Assembly: GCA_019633425.1 (NCBI GenBank)
Contig: WSUB01000248.1
Coordinates: 1-45,638 of the forward strand
DNA: 45,638 nt
Direction: 5' to 3'
Source: Tulasnella sp. 424
Lineage: Eukaryota; Basidiomycota; Agaricomycetes; Cantharellales; Tulasnellaceae
Part shown: one piece after another, positions 1 to 11,961 of the stretch
Layout of the letters: each line of letters starts with the position of its first letter
How positions within the stretch are numbered: the first letter of the stretch is position 1
Notes under the pieces: model-generated
What the model was told of the DNA's origin: nothing
Databases searched by the model: none
What the model saw: the letters and a program-made list of their open reading frames with translations, nothing else
Translations under genes and position numbers: made by a program

Positions 1-33
1 TACAAGGCCCCAAGCTTAACAGAAGCGCGGAGA

Positions 34-3000
34 ATGGCAGCTGTAGCAAGCGACAGGGAGCAGCCCGACCGCGGCCGCCAACAGGAGAGGGACCCATTAC
101 CAAATCCGGTAGCACTGTTCGATTATTATCTGAAAGTACTCGACGCTTCGTACATTCAGTTCTTCCAAGAACGGTACGTGCGCGCTAGAAGCGCTGTCGT
201 TTGAGGCAAGACTTATCTGACGACGTCTCGGGGCTTCTTTTTTCGTAGAGTTCGTATTGAAGAGCAATAGTACGTTTGGTCCAATTGCTAACTCGACCGA
301 TGCGCTGACCGAATCGGTCAAACCAGTATCGCGTCCTTGGCGCAACTTTACCAACGAACCCGTTACGTCGACTCCCAGCTCGACAATGGGATAGAGACAA
401 CCACTCTACGGCAGGCATGGCGGGAAGCTAGGGACTGCGTTGACCGAGAGGCTGAGGCTCATGGGGCGTTCGCCTCGGCATTGAAAAACGATGTTGTCAA
501 CCCACTCATCCACTTGAAGGTTCGGACCCGCTGGTAACAGTCAACCACATCGTTTAACAATTCTTATATCCTCAGGAGACTACTGAGCGGACGAGGAAAC
601 GCATCAAGGAGGATATCAAAGACAGCGCCCAAGCGCACGTCGATTACGCGGAGAAGGAGCTTCCTCGGCTCAAAGCAAAATACTTGAGGAAAATACAGGA
701 TGTCGAGGTACGCATACGATCCACGTCATTTACTGCAGCCAATTGATCTCTATGCGTAAAGGAGTACAAAGCATCAGAAAAGAACTATATCCTCCCTTCG
801 GGCTTTGCACCAATACCGCAAGCGTTTTCTCCTCCACCTCCAGCCGCATCTACATCGACTTCCCCAACATCGACGCACTTCCAAACGAGCCTGCCTAACC
901 CCACTGTCGGCGGCCCTGGAGGCTCACCTCCTCGCCAGCCACCCATCGCTGCCCCACAGCCACATCAGGCTATCTCCTCAAACCCTCTCGGTGGTCAACC
1001 ATCGAGGCCGACCACCCTACCGGCCGTTCCTCGGAACCGCTCTCCTAGTGCATCCACTTCTTTCAGTGAGATCGCTTTCTCTGGCAGGCGCGCTTTAAGG
1101 GGTATGCTTGCGGACGGAGGCAATCGCCCGGTCCTCAACGCCCTGCGGGATAACTTTGGTGATAAGACTAATCAAGCAATGAGGAGCGTCAAAGCGAAGC
1201 GAGACGCAGAGGACGCGGATAAAGAGTACCGAAAAGCAGTGCACTGGTTGGAGACTTTGAGGCTGCGGCGAACTACAACTATCCGGAGCGGGTACACGGT
1301 GAGTCAAGCTCGTCACCGAGACATAAGCTGAAGTCTAATGATTTGCCTTTGAATGTAGAGCCTGGAGGACTTCTTATGGGAACAAGGATCAACAGTTCAA
1401 TCAGTGATCCAGAAGTACACTGACTGCCTTTTGTGAGCCGCGATTGAGGTCTGATTCCCATCACGCGCGAAATTCACCAGTAATTTGTTTATTAGGGGCA
1501 CTGCGGCCACAACATCCCAGGTAATAAGCCCTTGCAAATTCCTTGCAGTTCCAGTCTTCTGACAATAACCACCACCACAGTTGGCGGTACACATTCAATC
1601 TGGTATCACGAGAGTCTCGCTTGAGAAAGACCGAACGATACAAGTGCAACCATTCCTCAACATCGACACCGCACTGAAGCGTGCGCTCCCGCCCACCCTC
1701 TACTTCAACTACCTCTTCGGCGAATCGAAAGATCTTATTTTCGGTGACTCGCTGGTAGGATACGCTACGTCGCACGGTATTACGGGAGAACCTGGTGTAG
1801 CGCTCGGCGTGACCGGGATGGCGAAAGTCGGTGGAAGAGACGGGGGAGGGCATCGAATGTCTAGAGACGAGCACAGAGGCATAGAACCTATTGGGCTCGC
1901 GCAAGAGACCGTCCCGAGAGTAGTTAGACTTTGTATCCAGGATATTGATTCACGAGGGTTGGATGTGGAAGGGATTTATCGGGTGAGTCTTCCACTCATG
2001 TGAGTATCGGATTGTTGGCTGATGCCCTTGCAATACAGGTATCCGGAAGGCTTGCGAACGTGCAAGAGGTAAAGTTGTTCCAGTTTTCCGTTTGTCGTAG
2101 GTCGGGAAAACTGAAGCTTGTGGTTCTTCAGCTGCGCCATCTCGTTGAAAAGGACGAGTCGGAATTCAGAATTGACCCTCAGAAGGATGATGTGTTCTGT
2201 GTCTGCTCTCTTCTCAAGGTGAGATGGCTCGCTGACTGGGCTGAGCTCATCAGTCCCATCTTAACTAACTTCTCCTTCCAGCAATATCTCAGGGAGCTCA
2301 GCGACCCTGTATTCCGACTCCCGATCGCAGAGCGAGTACAACTGACAGAAGAAAGGGGTAAGTCGATTCGGATCATTTTCAAGATAGCAAAACACTAACT
2401 CGGAAAAAAATGGGCAGAGGAGCACGTTCAGAATGGGTTCAAGGTTCTCCGAAACAAGATGCGACGGTTGCCTCCAGTGCATCAAGCTACATTGCGGTTA
2501 CTTATTGAACATCTGGCACGAGTTGCGTCTCACAGAGACCGAAATAAGATGGACCCGAAGAACCTGTCCATTGTATTTGGAGGGCTGCTATTTGGTGATG
2601 ATGATATGCCGAAAGATGGCAATGTACTTTCAGTCGCTCACACCAAGGTAAAGGAACTTCTGGCTGGATGTGCTCAGACCCCGGGCTCACCTAAATTCTG
2701 CAGGACACGGTGCTGGAAGACATGATTGCTTATGCAAATAAGCTTTTCGACGAACCTCAACTAATGTCACCTCCCCTACCTCCAGTCGCGATGGAGGAGC
2801 CAGTCTTCGTCGACTACGGAACGGGCTACACGCGCGTTTATGAACGACCGAAAAGACCGGAACGCAACCAGGACTTTGCGCCAGCTCCTACGACTCGACC
2901 GGATCACAGCATCCACCCGGGCACTCGACGGACGCCGAGTGGCTCTGCTTCGTCATCTCCACGACCGCAGCCTTCACCGGGGACCGTCGAGTCTTCCCTA

Positions 3001-3201
3001 GAGGCAGCCGATACTTCCGACGACGGTCGTCCTCCTCCACCACCCCCGGCCGAGGAGAAGAGACGCTTCGAAGGGATACAGTTTACTGGTGATCTCCGCC
3101 CCGGCTCTCGAGAAGGATATGGAGGAGATAGTCCAAGGAGAAGCCTTGACACTTCAGCAAGTGGGTCTCCACGAAAGTCGCCCAAAAAGGTTGCACAATA
3201 A
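34..3201 (+). CDS. F-BAR / RhoGAP-domain Rho GTPase-activating protein (5' end uncertain)
   Basis: Predicted to bind curved membrane through an F-BAR helical domain and to switch off a Rho/Cdc42-type GTPase through RhoGAP. After splicing, an F-BAR segment reads FFQERVRIEEQYIASLAQLY and continues through DAEKEL-type helices to about base 1430. A Pro/Ser-rich linker (about 800-1080) interrupts it. The RhoGAP domain (about 1910-2750) shows LDVEGIYRVSGR with the arginine finger, SLLKQYLRELSDPVFRLP, and NLSIVFGGLLF. The tail to 3201 is Pro/Ser-rich and disordered. Introns seen include 174-248, 270-326 (flanking a 21-nt exon at 249-269) and 2069-2131. The ATG at 34 is in frame, but the frame is open to base 1, so an upstream exon is possible. 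The domain order resembles fungal Rga8/Rgd-type GAPs; the exact orthologue is not certain. Confidence 0.85.
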
Positions 3202-3672
3202 ATGCACGGGACTTGATTTAAGCCTTCTTTACTGTATGGGATTATGCCCTTTGTATCTTGCTCTTGATATATGAAGGAACTCTGTTTTGTTTTTTTTTCG
3301 TAGAATGAGCTATTTTTTCCAATGTTTCGGGCGGTGATAGCGGACTTAAGGGTGGTTGTCCCGCGGTTTGCGTCTTGAATCTTGACTACGCCGCGCAACC
3401 CAGACGCCGCTCTCTCTCCAGAGCCTCATATTTGTTTAGACGCGTGCTCAGCGACCCCAACGATACTTAACCCACACCTACTCGACCCTTCGACACCTCA
3501 CATACCGTCCTCGACCATCCTACGTTACTCCTAGACTCCTCTTGGTCCTTCAACCACACACTCCTCGACTGGCTTTTTTCCCGAGGTCCTGTTGCGCCCC
3601 AGTCCAGCTCTCAATCTCAGCGCGTCAAGGACCCCAACCTCAGTGCAACGCGAGCTAAACACTTCACCACAC
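3202..3672. other. intergenic spacer, 3' flank of the RhoGAP gene and promoter side of the next gene
   Basis: No coding frame is supported. There is a T-rich stretch near 3285-3300 after the RhoGAP stop. The second half (about 3400-3600) is rich in C and CT runs, as in the 5' flanks of other genes in this window, and probably holds the transcription start of the downstream gene. Confidence 0.5.
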
Positions 3673-6103
3673 ATGGTTCGCGCAACTCGTTCCACCCAGC
3701 TCGCTCTCGAGGACCCACCGACACCACAGGCGGCCTCGGCCGTTTTGCCAGCGAGAAAGACCCAGACTAAGAAGCGAAAGCGCACCTCGGAGAACGAAGA
3801 CTTGCCACAACCCGAGCAAGACCACCAACACTCTCCAGAGACCGAGAAAGATGGACACGTCACCGCCGGAGGCGAGTCAGATGAGGGTGATAAGGAGGAC
3901 ATGAAGGAGAGGCCACTCGGGAAGCGGCAGAAGACAAAACAAGTGGTTAAAGACGAGGACATTGAAAGGCATACCCCTCCCCCTCCCAAACACAAAGACG
4001 CCGGGGAGGGCACACTTTCACCGGGAGACGCTGAAAATCTCTTGGTCGTCTTAGAGGCGTAAGTGGCGCTGCCAACCCCAAGCGGTGACCCCACGGCTAA
4101 TAAGTCTGTTTCAGTGTTGACCTGCAGGGCCTCCTAGATCGCGACCTTCTCCTCTCACACTGGCAACTACCTACAACCTACAGGGATGGCCAGCTAGCAC
4201 TGTCTCTTCGTCTCATCTTGAAGGAACCTTCGTCATTTACCCTCCGTGTCGTCCAGGTAAGTGACGATTATGCTCCTGCACCGCCACCTCACAAGTTTAT
4301 TTATCTTTTTTCCCATTGCAACCTTAGGATGCCATTAGAACGCTCGCAGGCGAAATGCCTGTTTCCCGCACCCCACCATCGCGGAGCGTTTTGGAGCAAG
4401 GTCAATTTTGCGAGTTGGCATCCGGCCTCCTGCAGCAAATTGCAACGAGACACGCCGGTGCCATAGATGTCTCGAGGGATACTCTTGAAGCGGATACGGA
4501 CGAAGGGGGAAGGATGCTGATCGAGGAAGATGAAAAACTAGACCGGTTCGCTCTCCATCAACATCTCCCCACAGGCGATTTCTTCACCTCTGCTGCGAAA
4601 CTCTCGGCTTCGGAAGCTAGTTCCCTCGTCACTGGTACGTCTCCGAAACTCGCCTGAGGTTGAGTTAGCCTAATCCTTCGCTTGCAGGTCAATCATCACT
4701 CGTTGCTCTTCAGCCCTCAGTTCCTCTTGATCCCATTTACCTCCCAAAGCTTGGATCATACTCCCGTCCACTCAAGCCGAGCTTAGTCGCTCCTAACCGC
4801 CTCCCAGTCTCGCAAAAAACTGCTACGGGCAGCATTCTCGATTATGGGGCCTTCGCATCATTTGCTCCCATATTCGATTCGGAGGCGGGTGAAATTACTC
4901 AGGAGGAGGTGCAAGATATCATTTGGAGCAAGCGACAACGGTTACTTGCAAGAAGAAAGCTGGCCAAGGCCATCGAGTCCGACATTGAAATGAACCCGAC
5001 TGCAGAGGAGGCGACGGCTTCTGATGAAACCTCTAACCCAGCGATCGACCCTTCACTCGACCTGGACGATGATCTTCGGGCTGCTATGCAGCAGCTGCAG
5101 CTTGAGACGGGTATCAGTGATTTGCTGGAAAAGAACGCCTTGGCTCTGCAAAAGCTAGTTGTGTTGCAGAACCGCAGGCTAAGGTTAGGGGAGGACGCCC
5201 CATCCCCGGAAGTAGATGGCGAAGAATGGAAACTCGGTGAGTCGAATGGGATGGCGCAACGATCCATACTGACCGATGAATGAATGCTCCTCAGCTCATG
5301 CCATTCAAGACTCCCTTGTGACTCTTGCATCTCTCCGGCCGCGACGTGCCGGCTTCCCTCATGCGCCGCTGGTTCCACCTCCGGCTATTTTACGCGCTCT
5401 CCATCAAACACTTGGAACTGACCCGACTCCGGGCTGGAAGGGAACTTTATCCCGAGAGCGTGACATGGCCTACCGAGATAATTCGACCATCACTGCTGGA
5501 ACGGCACCATACTTCACCCCTGCTCCGGCCCAACCCCCTGCTTCTCGACCCGCTCCAGTAGCATCGACTCCATCATATTCCTCTGTTCCTGCATACTCCC
5601 AACAATACCAAAGACCCGGCTTCCCTGCCACCACATCGTCCTACTATTCATCTGGAGCGTATTATGCATACGGGCAATCGCCAGCGACAGGAGGGAAGCC
5701 CCCAATGCCACCCAGCCAGTACTACAACCCAGGCTACACTTATCCACATTATATGCAACCCCAGTATGGAGGTTATGCCGGACAGCCAGCATATGGTCAA
5801 CAGCCCATGTACTCGCAACCTCAGCCGCCCGGTACACCAAACCCGCAACAAAATCGAGCCATTCCTAACGTAGCAAAAACTCCCATGCCCTACGCCAATG
5901 GATGGGGAACGCCCACTACGGGAGGAGCTGCATTGCCTCCCCACATGCGCAAGAATGGGCCGGCTGTTCCTGGGACACCTGGAGCGCCGGCCATGGGATA
6001 TGGGAGCCCGAACGCCGCTGCAGCATCTCCCGTCTACCCTCCAGGCATGCAAACTCCTCAGTATGGCACGCCGTATGCAGGATGGCCAGCGCAAAAAGCA
6101 TAG
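3673..6103 (+). CDS. nuclear low-complexity protein of unknown function
   Basis: I do not recognise a named family. The first in-frame ATG is 3673 (MVRATRSTQ). The first ~130 residues are charged and disordered with basic nuclear-localisation-like clusters (KKRKR, GKRQKTK). A middle part with regular helices follows, joined across introns near 4061-4114, 4257-4327, 4634-4687 and 5236-5293. It includes GDFFTSAAKLSASEASSLVTG, an acidic segment, and a predicted helix LRAAMQQLQLETGISDLLEK. A region reading SLVTLASLRPRR then VPPPAILRALHQTL looks conserved in style. The last ~200 residues are Gly/Pro/Tyr/Gln-rich (repeated YGQ, QPxYG), prion-like in composition. The charge pattern and basic clusters suggest a nuclear, possibly chromatin- or RNA-associated, role; that is inference only. 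Confidence 0.7.
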
Positions 6104-6420
6104 TGGTAATACTGTCGGTTCTTTTCTTCCTCCTTAATTCCTGCCTGAGCGTCCGAACCCCTTTCGTTCGATCCTATATGCTCTCATTTCTTCCAGTGTA
6201 CTACCGTAGACCTATATTACTGTATTTATGTTCGGTGGTTTTCCTTGGAATTATTCTTGCGGCGGTCGTTGTGTGACAGGTCGGAGCTTGGTATGTGCCA
6301 GTGAGTCCACACGGCGATAGACCCTCAGGAACCTGCCCTTTTCTGCCATGATTCACTTAGGTCATCTAGCTTTCACGTCTCCAGCTCACATCAGCACAAC
6401 CCTCTTCCTTACCGTCTGAG
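6104..6420. other. intergenic spacer
   Basis: Short spacer between two genes on the same strand. The first half is a T-rich 3' flank. The second half, with a CT-rich stretch just before 6421, is the likely promoter and leader of the uridine kinase gene. I see no ORF or repeat worth calling. Confidence 0.4.
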
Positions 6421-8716
6421 ATGTCCGCTGTAGATACTGGAACACCCATAACGCCAGAGACCTTTGAAGGGCTACCGGAGTGTCCTGTGATCACCAGGAA
6501 AGATGGAGTGCACAAGAACACCATTCTCAAATCTCATGGCCGACCCCCCTGGTGATTGATTCCACTCAGCTCGAATCAAAGCCCAGTCTAATCCTTTCTT
6601 GGAAGGTACGGTGAAGATGGAAAACCTCTGACGAACGCATTCGTAATTGGCATTGCGGGAGGTATGTGGTTCAGTTGGGGTGTTCATTCCCTCTCCTGAC
6701 GACGGCGCTCAGGCAGTGCCAGCGGCAAGGTATTATTAACACCTCGATATCGACCCCATTCGTGAAGCTGAGCGAGAGAAAACTCCTAATTTTACTATAA
6801 GACGTTTGTCGCCGAACAGATCCTCGGAAAGATGGAGCATTTGCCATCTGTCGTGATTATGTCACAAGTAGGTTTCCCCCCTAACTCACGTGAGCCTTCG
6901 TTGAAAGGGATTTCGCGGTATACAGGATAGCTTTTATAACTGGTTGACCCCCGAACAAAGCAAAGTCGCTTTCGAAAACAAGTACGACTTTGATCATCCC
7001 AATGCCATTGATCTGAAGTTGTTTGCAGAGGCAGGTCCACTTTTAATGGTCCTTTTGCAGTCGAACTAATGTTTAGAAACTAAATAGTGTCTAGCGGATC
7101 TCAAAACTTGCAAGCAAACCAACGTGCCAAAGTATTCCTTTACGAGGCACCAGCGCGAGGATGAGAGGCAATACTTGTAAGTTGGAGTGTCAGGCAGCTT
7201 CCCCTGACACTGACTAGTGAACGACCCAGATATGGTGCAGCTATCATTATCGTCGAAGGCATTTTGGCGCTTCATGATCCTGGTCTACGAGGGCTGTATG
7301 ATCTGAAGGTCGGAGCCCCTTCCGAAACGTGTACTCCCATCTAACCAACCCATTGTCGATCAGATCTTTGTCCAGTCGGTCAATTCTCTGGAGCTTCTGT
7401 CTGCGCTGAATTACTACCCTCTATGGCTACTATAGGTGCGACAGTGATCTCATGCTGGCTCGCAGAATCAAACGAGACACAACAGAGCGCGGTCGCGATG
7501 TGGAAGGGATCCTCGACCAGTGCGATCATATCTCCCTCTGGAAATTACTCCCTATTGTGGGCCTACTGACCGAGTAGCTTCCAGGTACCTGAGATTCGTC
7601 AAGCCTTCTTATGACAATTTCGTATATCCCTCCAGCAAGTACGCGGATATTGTGCGTCTCCCTGACTTAGCTATCTCAGCTTGCCGGCTCACGTTTGTCC
7701 ATCGCATTAAGATTGTTCCAGGTCACGATAATGGCATGGCAATCGAGCTCATCGTCACACATGTGAAGAAAATGCTGCAAGAGCGATCAGTAAGCTTCCG
7801 TAAGCGTATGGCGCGTGCGGATGCTATGATTCCGAAAGCTCTGGACCGCCGGGCCGACCAGCTCTTGGAAGGAATCACTGTACTCCCAGAGACCCCCCAG
7901 CTCAAGGTATTCGTGCATCCAACTATTGTCGGTCGTAATATTTCGACTTACGCGCTAGCTCAGGGTGTTCTTACTCTACTGCGAGACAAGAATACAAGTC
8001 GAGGGGACTTCATCTTCCAAACCGATCGTCTGGCGACTATAGTGATAGAGAAGGCTATGGAGCTTATTCCCTTCAAGTCAGTCTCAGTCGAAACACCAGT
8101 CGGGGTCGTCACTGAAGGCAAGGCAATTGCTCCGCACTGTGTCTGCGGAGTCTCGATCATTCGATCTGGTGGACCATTGGAGAAGGGTTTGCAAAGAGTA
8201 ATCCGGGACGTGAGGTTGGGCTGCCTGCTAATTCAGTCCGACCCCGTGAGTGGCGAGCCGTTGTTGCTGTACTCCACTCTGCCATCATGTGTACGTGAAA
8301 GGGAAAGGAGTAAAGATGCTTGGGTATTTGTGCTCGACGCACAGGTGCGCAGTGACCATGTTTCACAGGACATGCCAGCATCTAATGTGTCCCTCGCAGA
8401 TTGTCACTGGTGCCGCAGCCTTTATGGTAAGTACACCCCAGCTTCAATGAACATGAAAAAAAAATTAACTCATCGTCTCTCTTAGGCTATTCGTGTTATC
8501 CTTGATCATGGCGTACCGGAGGACCATATCATATTTGTGACATTCCTGATTGCTCAGGACGGAGGGATTCGTGCTCTTCGTAGAGCGTTTCCTTCGGTGC
8601 GATTTGTCACAGGATCGATCGACGAGAAACTCTCTAGAGAAAGTGGCCGACCTGGGGAGCGGGACTTTTACAACCTTACGCCTGGGATGGGGCACATTGG
8701 AGAACGTTATTTCTGA
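6421..8716 (+). CDS. URK1: uridine/cytidine kinase with C-terminal UPRT-like domain
   Basis: Phosphorylates uridine or cytidine to UMP/CMP in cytosolic pyrimidine salvage. The start at 6421 gives MSAVDTGTPITPETFEGLP, leading through RPPWYGEDGKPL to the Walker A loop GIAGGSASGKT. Next come SQDSFYNWL, the conserved segment YDFDHPNAIDL, IIIVEGILALHD, and IFVQCDSDLMLARRIKRD. The C-terminal half is UPRT-like (LPETPQL, CGVSIIRSGGPLEKG, VTGAAAFMAIRVILDHGVPE, ending PGMGHIGERYF). The usual PRPP loop is degenerate (DAQIVTGAAA), as in UCKL1-type proteins, so uracil phosphoribosyltransferase activity is doubtful. The gene has many short introns, and one exon of 17 nt (6713-6729) carries most of the P-loop. 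Length and domain order match fungal and animal UCK-like proteins. Confidence 0.92.
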
Positions 8717-8925
8717 GTTGGTGCGCTTTGTGCGTGGTGCTACATATGGTAAATAGCAGGAAGTTTAGAGCGAACTATCGAAGCACTTGTGGATCTAAGG
8801 ATGTAGCCTTGAGCGCGCCGCTTTGTCGAAGCCCGCATGTTGCCTCACCTTAAAGAGACACGTGATCGACTGCCCCTGAACTCGCCGTCACACTTTCGAC
8901 CGCCGACCACAGGCGCGAGATTGTC

Positions 8926-11783
8926 ATGGACGCGCCAGCTGCTGGCTTACCCCAAAACAGGAGCCCTCTGTCTACTATACTCTTCTTTGCTCTTATCTTA
9001 TACCTCACGACTCGCCCGAACGAGGACCCTTTTGCTCAGAACGTGCTTTGTAAGTCTGCTCAGAGTCCAATGTACTGCGGGATTTGGGCTCATCCAGGGT
9101 TATTCCAAGTGGACTCCATACAAGCTGCAAAGCACGTCTATGGGAACTACTCTGCCTGGCTTAATGGGACACAGTCCAATTATACGGAGGTTAGCTGCTC
9201 AGTTTGGGATGCGAACCGCAAATGCTGAGGTCCCTGGATGGTAGCAAGCACCCCATCCTTTTCTCGAACCTCTAGCCCAGACGGCCCTTCCGTCCCTACC
9301 TCCAATTGATCCCCAGTTTTCTTCATATTGGAGCAACATGACCGGATTTTGGAATGGCCAGGCACAGCTGTACAACTTATCCAACTCGGCGGATTTACCT
9401 CCTTCTTGGGCACCCATCGCTGCTGGACTTGTGAAGGATCTAAATCAGACTGAAGTCACGAGGAGAGTAGGAATCTGGAATTGGACGGATATATCAAAGA
9501 CTTCTTTCCGACTCAGCGAGCCTGAGAATACTACCGATCCGGACGTCCAACCCATTCACGTCAGTGTCCTCCTCTCTGTGGCGTGGTCCACGTAAGCTAA
9601 TTGCTCTGTCGCACTAGGGTCATCTGGACCTGGAGACTAACATCGACTTCCTCAAATTCGAGTTCAATGGCCTCCACTTCCCCTCCACTGGTTCTATTAT
9701 CGCCTTGATGAATCCGAATGGGTGAGGGTCGTCTCTTACAACAGTATTGGATGACCTAACATGCAGGCAGATCTCCCGTAGACATCAGAGGTCTACCACC
9801 TTTAGTTCTTCAGCAATGGCAAAATGCCTCTCGATACGTTGTCCTGGAAGAGTTGCGAAAACAACTGGATTCTCTGCAAAAGCAGCTTGATTTTGGAAAA
9901 TCCGACGATGACCCCCAAAGTCGTGAGTAATGCGTCCGCATTTTAAACCTGATGTTGAATATTATCGACTTTTTCAGCTGATAACACGGAAACAAGTTGT
10001 CAATTTGCATTTTACGGGCATCTGCGTCCTTGCCCTGTTCCTACTGCCAAGCTGAGAGAACTGGAAGACGAAATGCAACATCCAACTGGGATAAGCACTA
10101 TCTCGAGACCGCCAATTATCTTTGATGGGATACTCATCAGCCCAGACTGTGCTATCGCGATCGAAATGAAAGAGATCGACGGTATGAGGTACGCAGTGTC
10201 TATGTTAGTGACTGATATGTTGCTCACATTTTTCTTCCCGCTCCCTTTCAGGGTCGACCGGTTCTGGCGAAAAGTTTCGACCTGTATGTCAGCCATTCAT
10301 TTTTGTTCCGCTACATAGAAGCTGATGACCCACACATCAGATGCGGGATTGGCTTCCTTGGTCTACCTCGGCCTCCTCGTGCTGCTTGTGCGACAAATGG
10401 AGACTACCAGGACTCCAGCTGGGATATCCCCCATATCTCGATGGAGCTTCATATTCCAAGCCCTCATGGACTCTTTTGCATTTACAAGCGTGCGTGTATC
10501 TTCCAGTGGACGCACTAGCCTTGACTCACGGACGGTCGCTGTAGCATACGATGTTTGGGATATTGACTAAGAATAAGGCGTCCATCTCAATGGTTGCACC
10601 GGGTTTTCTGGCTTGCATCCTTGCCCTGATGTTCGAGATTGTAAGTTTTCTGTTAAAATCGTCGAGAGAGGGGGCACTTACATACCAATCGTAAAGCGAT
10701 ATACTTCCCTCATTCATCGCGTGCAGGCGCCCGAAGATGAGGCAAGAGCAAACACCAGACCGGAGAGGACGTCTCCTTCCCCCGCACCTGAAGCTGGCGC
10801 TGCGCCTTCCGCAACGCCCCCTCTCGCACCGACCCAGAGATTTGAGTTTCTGCGGCGGGTAGGGGCGGGTCTAGCCCATCCAGATGGCAGAGTCTGTGAG
10901 TGGGTCTCTCTCCGTTCCTCGCTAGAGATTGACGTCAACGCTTTACCTACAGGGCTGCTCCTTTTCTTGCTGTTCATCCTGGTATTACAAGCAACGTCAA
11001 GCAATACGATCCTAATGATTGCCTTGGCCGTGTTTCACTCCATGTGGGTCCCGCAAATCGTACGGAACGTCAGTCGCGGGACAAGGAAAGCGCTCCAGAA
11101 GCGTTACGTGGCCGGAACTACTGTCCTACGAGCACTCCTTGTCTTATGTGAGTTATTCTGGAATTAGTTCCGCGAAGAATTCTGACGAAGCCAATGACCC
11201 AGACTACTTCGTCTGTCCTGAGAACATCCTGCTCCTCGAAACGAACCGTACGTTTGCCTTATTTGTTTCGCGGCTCTGTCTGTGGCTGATTGTCGTCTTG
11301 CAGCGTGGGCGTATGCGATTGTCTTGTGGCTCGCAGTTCAGGTACTGTTCCTCTTTGGCCAAGAGTACCTCGGGGCGCATTTCTTCATACCGAAAGGAGT
11401 ACGTAGGGAAGGTCTTTCTGGAGATCACCTAACTGACTAGCCGGGTTGCTCCCTTGCAGTGGATATCGGTTCCCGAGGTATACGACTATCATCCAAACCT
11501 GATGTCGGACCCAGAAGCACCCGAGCAAAACCTTGGCGACTGTGCCATCTGCTTAGAGCCCATCGTCGTTCGGCAGGAGAGTGCTCCTTTTGGAACAGAG
11601 AAAACAGGAGACGGGCACCACAACCCCATGGGGACCGGCGCTTCACTGTTGATCAACGCTGGGATGCGGCGTCAATACGCCTTCACGCCGTGCTCCCATA
11701 TCATGCACACAGCTTGCTTGGAGCAGTGGATGCGTGTCAAGAGCATATGCCCGTCATGCCGAACTCCTCTGCCGCCGTTATGA
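8926..11783 (+). CDS. Dsc1/TUL1-like transmembrane RING-H2 E3 ubiquitin ligase
   Basis: Catalytic subunit of the Golgi/endosome Dsc (Tul1) ubiquitin ligase, which acts in membrane-protein quality control and, in some fungi, SREBP cleavage. The ATG at 8926 begins a signal-anchor-like helix (STILFFALILYLTT). A luminal part follows with potential N-glycosylation sites (NYS, NGT, NYT, NMT). The second half has several membrane helices, for example SLVYLGLLVLLVRQ, GLLLFLLFILVLQ and WAYAIVLWLAVQVLFLFGQ. The extreme C-terminus is a cytosolic RING-H2: CAIC, then CSHIMHTACLEQW, then CPSC, ending TPLPPL. Luminal domain, multiple membrane spans and a terminal RING are the hallmark arrangement of Dsc1/Tul1. 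There are about a dozen short introns, and several internal edges are approximate. Confidence 0.88.
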
Positions 11784-11961
11784 TGTACTTTTGCCCTCTT
11801 CCGATCTCGATGTTCTTCACAGGAATACCTATCCCATAGTAATTCAATGCATTGGATTTATTCGTCGCATAGTCACTATACCCTAGAGAACAGTTATCTA
11901 TCCGTCACCCACTCAGCCCAGTCACGTAAACCCGTCAACAGGTGGCAGGCCGCTGATAGCT

